A stretch of DNA of 64,000 nt from the NCBI GenBank assembly GCA_037903475.1, contig JBAJFG010000492.1, forward strand, positions 868,001 through 932,000. The letters run 5' to 3'. How positions within the stretch are numbered: the stretch's first letter is position 1; each line of letters begins with the position of its first letter. Positions 47,564 to 56,500 of this stretch are shown one piece after another. The notes below the pieces were generated by a model that saw only the letters and a list, made by a program, of their open reading frames with translations, was not told the origin of the DNA and made no database searches. Position numbers and translations under genes: made by a program. Source of the stretch: Ancylostoma caninum (lineage: Eukaryota > Nematoda > Chromadorea > Rhabditida > Ancylostomatidae).

Positions 47564-50500
47564 CTTAAACGGACATTAACGATTTCGTGAGCAGAGTACT
47601 GGTAATTGTTACTCGTTATAAGAACTAAGAGCCTCTGGTCAACTAGACGCATTCATGAGCAAACATCAAGAAACAAGCTAAGCTCAAAAGCTCGTGAAAA
47701 AAAGTGAAACTATGGCACAGAACTCACCACCGGATATGAGATTGGCGGATCGGCAACCGTGGGCGTAGCAGGCAGCGAAGCAGTCAGCAGGGCTGAAAAA
47801 AAGTCACAAAATTGGTGGGAACGATGATGTGTTGGAGTGCTGCCCATGCTCAGCGTTTGCAGCAGCGTTTAGTCTTTTTTCGAATGCTCCGGACTAGAAG
47901 AAAACACGAACGTCTACCTATTTCTGACGCCTGATCGTGAGCGAGTGCGTTTTTTAACTGTTAAACTCCATAAAAACACCGAACGGATATGGAGTTTATG
48001 CACATTTTTGGTAGAACCTATAAATTATGGAAGCCATGTGTGAGCGAACTCATATATGGTTCAGCTGCAATTGGATTTTGGATAAAACCCTCGTTTGAAA
48101 TTACAAATCATTGCAAGAAAAACCTTTCTGAAGCAGTTTCTGTGGCCACTATTTAAAATTCCCTATTCTTTGAAAACTAAAAAAATATCGTCCATTCTTC
48201 ACGAGAACCATCCCAGAAACTAGGTGGACGTTTTGCATTAGCACTTTCTATTCCGTGTTTTCATTACAACTTTTTCTAGAAGTTTATCTTAAGCTCCTCC
48301 ATTAAATACTTGATTGTGAACGATTGTTGATTATGTGTTTGAAAACTCGCACTATCTGAGGCGTTTTCCCAAATAACCTATGTACATAGGATTACAACAG
48401 AATCTGGCAAAACAAAAGTACTGCGGGTTCTGCCTTGGAAAAATAAGGGCACATGGACATAATGATGTGATTGGCTGTGAGCAGCGGAAAGTTTTAAATA
48501 TAGCTTCATAGAACCTTGCACAGTGAACCAAGACATTTTCTTTGATTTCTAACGTACCGGCCAAGAGCTATCGAGTTAATCTAATGATATAATATCAGTG
48601 GGGGCTGGCCAAAAAGAGAGGGATACACTGAAAAATATTGCTCAGAGTGGAAATTCTATGTGTGCTGCACTTTCGCGAATAACCCTGGAGTTGTTAACCT
48701 AGTATTGGTAAGACACGGGGTTGAATCACTTGGAACTCATTTTTTTACGTATACATACGTACTTACATATACGGCATTCGGGGCTTGGCGTGTTGAAATA
48801 ACTTGCTTCCCTCCAAGAAACTGTGGAAAAAAAAACTACGGAATGGAGTATATGGAAGCAATGTGGACTTCCTTCTTGCTTGGAAATATATTTCAGAAGG
48901 ATTTTCTCTGTCCCGAAAAGTTTCAGGTTAAATTCAAGAACGATAGCAGGCTTTTTCAAACGAATTATATGACTATGAGCCTGAGGACATTGGACTGCCG
49001 CTCAAAGTAATGTATTGCTAAAAAATGGTGCACGCTTTACACAGATAGTACGTTATAACGGAAGCTTCACCACAAGGCTATGAAAAAGAGAGAAATGAAC
49101 AAAAATATCTTGTATTACTTAGTCCGCCAATGATCACCTTTCGAGATTCTGGTGGAAAATGAAACCTCCTCGAGAAAACTCACCTCTTCACGTAGATGCT
49201 TCTGATCAGTTTCGTGCCTTGAAACGCTGTCTGGTACATTGCGCTGTAAGTGCAGCGTCCTACAGAAGGATATACGAGAGCCGAAGGTGGTGTGAAATCC
49301 GGTGCCTTTGTGGTTGTCTAAAGTAGGCTTTGTTTATACTGACATAGATACAAATACCATGCATAGCCTGTTATTTGACCATTGATCCTTCATTCTCTAT
49401 TTTCTCACCTTCTCATTAATCATTGATCCTCCGTTCTTTTTTCCACTTTCTAATTGTAAATCTCATTGCGAAAAGTCCAGAGTTATGGTGAGTTATGGTA
49501 GTGTAGGTGGCACTCTTACGAAGGTAATTACGTTGTACACGCAATGGGGAAACTTTATTTGAAGGATCACATTTAAGTTTACTTGGAATATTTATGGCGA
49601 ATTGAACATTGCGAGATAGTAATCGTGCAGTAACTGTACTGGGCTGCTCATTTTCGCAGTGGGAATTTCCTACTCAGAATTTTTCCCCTGCAAAATACGT
49701 GCTAGTTTCCACATAGACATCTTTTGGGGATATATCAGATCTGAGTTAGTGGTCTTTGCTCTCACGAGAACCGTTACAATACTTCATTAGGCTACGTGGA
49801 GTTCGATGCACTATTGACTGGCTGCATGTTAAGAAATGTATACAGCAATTACTACAGAAAACTCGCGTATAATTCTAAGGGAGTTCTCGCGTTTGGAATC
49901 AAACACTGAGACGTGCACTAATCCATGAATTAAACCTTGGATCGTGCAGTTACCCGTGTACACAACAGACATGCTATATTGCAGATATCTCAAAAGAACG
50001 AGCCTGCTGGACCTGCTTGTTGATCTGGGATAAACTACCACTATATAAGAAGAAACTGTTTTTTTTTAAATCATACTGCCACCTACGGCATGAAAGTTCA
50101 CTACTCCCGTTACTCGAGTAATCCAGAGCGGCCAATTAGAACTGTACAAAACACCTTCTCCATATTAACTACTAAGAAAAATGGCAAGCTGATCAACTTC
50201 TGCACATTTCATAACAAGTTTCACTGACTCACAGTGGTGGTGGTAGTGGTAGTTGTTGTTGTTGTCGTGGTCTCATCGTCTTGCCACTTCTTCTTCTTTG
50301 TGTCAAACTTCACGCTTCTTACTCCAGAGAGGCGTGACGGCCATCGGACCACCCTTAAAAATGCGTACACCAATTGCGGATTTCCTCGAGAACGTTGATG
50401 AGTGGCTTACACATCTTCCGAATCCACCGGTGGTACAAACGCATTTGGATCGCCTTTGTAGTCCGCCGGCTGGAAATAACACGATTTAATAGGTGGAAAA

Positions 50501-53500
50501 AGACAGAGACACTTTATCTATGTAGAGGATAACTTCACCCGCAAACTTTTTTGGCAGTTACGGATGAGTTTCTGCGGCTGAAACTCGGTCCCAAAGAACC
50601 GCTGCAGCTTTAATTTACTACCTAAGTGTATTGCTATGTAAATGACAATTAATCAGTTTGAAAGAATGGTCTCTCACAGCTCTGACCTGGGAACAATTTA
50701 GAATGCTTTTTCTTTATATTTGTTCTCTTCCACTCTCCTTTTTTTGTCTGTTAGCGTTCTCTAAATTATATTTTCTTCTTTTTAGTGTTGAAATTTTAGA
50801 TACATTAGTCAACACTTGTTTTAAAAGTCATTGGTTCACTATTCCATTTTTTAAATGTTTTTCCATTTTTTTAAATGTTTTTTTACAGCGATTTTTTTCC
50901 AAATTGTTGTTCCACGTGTATATCATGCACGTCTCAATTAAGATAAAGAAATGGAAACCCTTTCCATAAAGTCCTGATATCACTTGAGCTTTGAAAAACT
51001 CTTTACGTTGGACTTTCGCACATTCAATTATGTGCAAAAGGTGGTGTTCGAGACTTGAAGTGTCGCGCCGACAATCTCCGCTAATAACCTTGATCAATTG
51101 GTATTACTTATTCACGCAAGTAGGGACGAATAGCTTAATTGGTAAAGTGAAGAGGCGAGAGATCAATTTGTTACTGGGAAATCTAGGTGATTTCCGGTCA
51201 CATCACGCTTCCTCATAAAAACCCATGTAGTAAAATTTATTATTGAAATTTGGATTCACAGCACTGCACGGTTTTAACACTGAAGCGCTACTGGACGGGT
51301 AATTTTCTGCTACCGTGTACATGCCTGGTAAAGATAATGATACACTACTGTGCAAGAGAAGGGTTATATGTAATTGGACCAATGTTGGAGCAACCTGGTC
51401 TGGCACAATAGTATAAAAGTTCGCAACTTGACACTCAAACCAGCCACCAATGCAGAGTACCGGCCAAAATTAGATAGCCTTTCTGTGATTTGCAAGACTA
51501 GGCGCATCACGACCAGTTGTGATATTTGAGACTTCAAAAGAGCATCGAGGTCCGATTATTTTCAGGCACGCCTAGCATGATGTGAGGAATCATGATTTGG
51601 AGTGCTGACCTCTTATTGTGCAGCAAAAAATGATTTAAGACCACTGAAATGCTAGTTAGGCATCATTGCTGAATTGATTCAAAAAGATCTCGTATATGCA
51701 TACTATTGCTCTTTAAACGCCCGATTTCTACAGGGTATGAGTCCACTTCGCTAAAATACATTAATTTTATTCTGAAATTCCACGTATGAAAGTCATTCTG
51801 TGACTCTTTCCGGATACTACTATATCATAGATTCTGAGCATTATTTTTAAAAAAAAATTTCCTGGAAAAACTTATCCGCGGAATAGGAGGGTTCTGCTAG
51901 TTTCCCATTAGGCTCGAGCATATACAAGTCTTATAAAAATTTGAGCACCTGGTTTAAGGCCTGGTTTCAACAGAAGCTATGACTGAAAGTGAAAGGAAGT
52001 ATGAAAGGCTATATAATTTTGACCGCTACTGTACGTTTCGGCTTGAGAGCCAGATCCACGAGTGTTACTGCTTTTCTGATCGTCGACGCTTGAGAACCAT
52101 CAAGGATATATTTTTGTTGGAAAGTAAAAGAATTTCAAGAAGTGCACCGCGTTGACTGCCCTTGCGGTTTCTATTTTTAGAAATGTTTCCGATTAAGTGA
52201 GGTAAAAAAGAGTGAGGAATTATATGTAGATGTAATCTTCGGTCAGGGAAAGCTATGATGAAGCTTGATTAAAAGAACGCAAGTTCATTAGGGCTTTCCT
52301 TAATGACGTGAAACATTTGTGCCTTGTGCAGACACCATATTGAATTATATGAATTGGATAATTGAGTTATGAATTATGAGCCTTCGAGCACAGTAGTCTA
52401 AGGCTGGAAAGCGCGCTGAGATGCCGTGATGTCGAATGGGGAAGCTTCCGATGGACGCTTGAAACACGTTTCGCCCTGCAATTTCAGCTTTTTGGCCACT
52501 TTTGTAAGAATTTCAATCTATGAATACTCAGGTCAGTCCATGAAGTTTGCCGACTAACTGGTGGATTCACCAAAATGCATGTGCATTCCTCTGAAGCAAT
52601 ACATTGCAAAAAACCATGTGTACCTGAAGAACCTACAGGGTGCGGCAAAAAGCCTTTGGACAAGCATAATCGCTAGCTAAAACATACGGAAGAGCAATCT
52701 TTAAAAATTAATGGTCATTTTTTTGTTTAAGACCAAGTTGTGCGCATAAATATCACTTTTGATAATAAGGTTTGCTCTCCTCGTGTGAACACAGACTTCG
52801 GAAAGTCCAGGTGCGATGTGGTCTCTGGCGCGCAGATAGTGGAGTTAGTTTTTCCCTCATGACTTCCCTATCTATCTGTGAAGAAATCCCAAATTTGTTC
52901 GGGAGTTGGAAGAAGCCTTCTAGTTTAGAACCTAGGAAAATTTCCAGAAAATTTGGAAAATAGGTGAGGTATCTTTAGTTTTATGTTAGCTTCGATTTTG
53001 GCAATGGTCAAAATTTTTGCCAACAAGTATGGAAATCACGCTACCATGACTATTTTCGCCTGTTCAGCACGGAATTTACTACTGTTTTTTGTGATAGACT
53101 TGCAAATTCGCTCTTTCTTAATATATAAGTGCTAATTTGGGATTTATAGAATGATGAAACTGCCTCCTAAAGTGAGTATTCTTCTCTACTACGAAGGTGG
53201 GGATAAATAATCGACTATCGAGGTCCTACATATATCTTGGAAGATTTCGTGGTGTTCTGAAGATTCTATGGACTAAGGCTTTCTCAACACCACACAGGAA
53301 TTTGGACTCTGTTCTAGAACTGTAAGGAGGGCCCGGAATGAGTTTGACTTGATCAATGTGCGCGCCAGGATAATGTCGCAGCTACCACTTTCCAAGCCTG
53401 GATCGCTACCAATGGAGAATTTTTCAGGATCAAAAATATTAATTATGATCACAACTAAGCTATGTACTGACTTGTAACAGCTACCGATTTTTATGTTTTT

Positions 53501-56500
53501 TCTTCCCTGTGTTTTGGAGATCGATTATGCTTGGCCAAAAACTTTTGCGCACCCTGTAGATTCCATGGTTGCGTTTCTACCGTCACCTCTAGCCATTCCC
53601 GAGCACGATGGAACAAAATATCCAGTATTATCATAGCCACCACCATCATCTTTGATGTTCAGCAACATGTGGTTAGCTAGCGCGATGTTCTCTCAAAAGT
53701 ATAAAACTTTGGGACGAGACATTTCCGGCCCCATACCCACTGTTCGATCACACTGGCCTTCAATATGTGGCTGTCTCGACGGACTGCTAAGACTGGCTGA
53801 AAATTTTCTTGAAGTGTTTAGTTGGAATTCTGGTGTTGATCATCGAGAATCTCAGGCTTTCAGGAAGCTGAACACTGTTATATGACTGCCTGGAAAATTT
53901 ACAAAGAAAGTTTTGAATAGTCGGGTTCTTACACGACTTGTGCTTCAGAAATGCTTGCACTGCACAACAAATTTCTCTACGGCAGTAATAATCTGTCCTC
54001 GCCTTGCCTCTGGTCGTTGGTCAGAAGTCGCTCCGTTACTTACTGATTCTCGAACTCTCAAGAACTGCGTTTCAAGATTCAATATAGCAAAGCTAGAAGA
54101 CTCTCTTCTTGTTCACGATTTGGGAACAAACCAGCTTCGATTAGAAATCGTTTATAGAGTAAAAATTCCATAGTTGTTTTCCGCTTGATACACATTTTTT
54201 GGGCCATATACATACATATTTTACCTTGAACAAAATGATCTAATTTTAGGAATTCTCATAAAATTTTCGTGGAGCTTTGCGAAGTAACGTGGAAGACTTC
54301 ACCTTAGACAAAGCTCTCAAAATTATGCGAAAACCATTTGATACCCTTGTAAGATTAGCCCACCATGTCCAAGAACATCCATCCCAACGTACGAGTAGGA
54401 TGAACTGCTTTCCCTTCAGAAAAACTAATATAAGCATGCATTTACTAACAATTCATAACAGCAAAAACTAGTATTGGTCAGTTCCGGGGACTTATGCAGT
54501 GGTAATAAATTTAATGAATCTAAATTTCACTGAGAATTGTACTTGAGAACTCACCAGCTCCAACTCGACAATCTTATCGAATTCCCTCTCATCCAATCCA
54601 TCCGTTTCGGGAATGTTTTTATTCACAAAAGCTCTCTGAAAAGTCCGTTTGTAGGAACAGAAGAATTCGCAGTAGGCCAACACTCACCACTACGTATCGC
54701 TTCAGCATCGGCCGTGGCGTTGATGGTGTCGTCGTACGAGGTTTACGAGTTCTTTTTCTGAAAGACAGGCCCTCTTCACTTTCCGCTTCCGGGATTTCGT
54801 ACGGTACTTTCATGAGCTCTTGTTGTCGCTCTTTTTCGGCTTGTTTGATTTTCGCTTTATGTCGACTGTCGCTATTCCATCTTGGTGGTTCAGTTCCGCT
54901 CTAAACATGAGACTGCATAAAAGAAGATGTGAAAAGTTCACTAATAATAATTACCCGAGTGTAGACCATTGTTACCATTGTTGGAAAAGGTTTTTCTGTG
55001 ATCTTCTCAGCCTAGAAGACGTGAAAACGCATTTGTTAGAACAAAAATACAGCTTTTCTCTGGTCATCGAAGTTCTTACATGGCCGGCATCCCCGTCCAC
55101 TAGAGGTGACTTCTTTGTGGATATTGATTTGTGGATCTCCTCACTCTTTGCATCTGTTATTTGGGCTCCAGATGTACTCGATGCCGGTGCACTGCTTGTC
55201 TCTTGCACATCGTCTGGAGTCTCAGCATTTTCTTTCTTGAAAAAAAAAACTGATCAATTCTAGAGAAGAAAATAGAATTAACACTTTCATTACTATGGAA
55301 TACCTCTTTCGGACTGCTTTCAACACCGACATTGTTGCTCTGCAGATCGTTCGTGTCATTGGAACAATAATCCTCCAAATATTTCATACGTACGTCATCT
55401 TAACTAGACATTTCTGAGTAATCTTAGTGAGGTAATGAAGTAAAGTTAAGTGGGTTTGTTGTGCCATGGTGCGCTTCCATGGCTGAGCTACAGCGAACTT
55501 CCTACAGGGCCTTCATCCATGTCTTGTATTGTCTTCTCAATGATTCGTTAGTACTCACAGCTATTGGCCAGAAATAAACAGATAAATGAATAAATCAAAG
55601 GGTACATGGAATCTGATTTTTTCAGTGGTAACCACTATGACGTCAATGGAATTTTGAGAGGGAGATCCTAGAGTAGTTTTGGGTTTCTGGCTGTGGTGAA
55701 TACAGTGGTAATCTCTGTCCGAACTTATAGGAAGGAGAGCATCTGGGCTAGAATTCATGAACGCATAACCATGCGAAACCAAGCTAGCAGACTGGCTCTC
55801 GCGTGCATAGTCTCCTGGCATTATATAGCCTGTATAGGCATATATGGCCTCTAATCACGCTTACCATCAATCTTGATGTTGACCTTCTTGGCTTTTCGTG
55901 GATTCCAGCCCTGGATGCTTCGAGTTTAGTGTGGAAGAGGGTGGTCAAGTTGCTCGCGTCAAACGGGGATAAAAATTCAACAATGTTGCTTCCATTATCA
56001 CAGACTCACAGTAGTCTTTACTCTGGCTTGGTCATACAGCACGGTCGTATCTAGGCTCCGAGATTCACTCTACCAGAATTATTTACCGTAACAAAACTAA
56101 ACTAGGCATCTAACCTTGAGCTAGTGGTGTTTTTAGGTCCAGATTGCTTACCACAAGTAGTGAATAGGTTCACACAAAATCCCTTGCAGAATAAATCATT
56201 AAGGGTAAATTTGGCCATGATGACAAAATCGGGGGAAAGCCTCTAGTTTCTAGGCGCGTCGAATATACACATTTCCTGTAACCAATTTGACAAACATTCT
56301 CGAACTGTCGAACATATGTGGTATGAAGATCTCAGAGCCAAGAGATAAATGGGAATTAGCCTCTAACTGTGAATTCGTGATCTCTGATTGCTTATGCACG
56401 TTGTCATTACCCACTACTGTAAACGATATTCGATTAATCCTCGCCTATTTACATTGTTGCTCGGTGATCCTATGCCAACATTCCTCCTCCTTAAATAACT

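Noticed and set aside
48660..49010. 116-codon plus-strand ORF
   Set aside because: It lies within the intron between two phase-matched PAN exons on the opposite strand, uses AT-rich codons and has no recognised domain.
51120..51205. tRNA-like segment with TAGCTTAATTGGTAAAG resembling an A-box
   Set aside because: There is no acceptable B-box at the right distance and no acceptor stem pairing by eye.
53913..54173. 86-codon plus-strand ORF
   Set aside because: No domain, and the minus strand also has open stretches here. There is no splice evidence for either.
55561..55821. 86-codon minus-strand ORF
   Set aside because: It overlaps the half copy of family G MITE and shows no domain or splice support.
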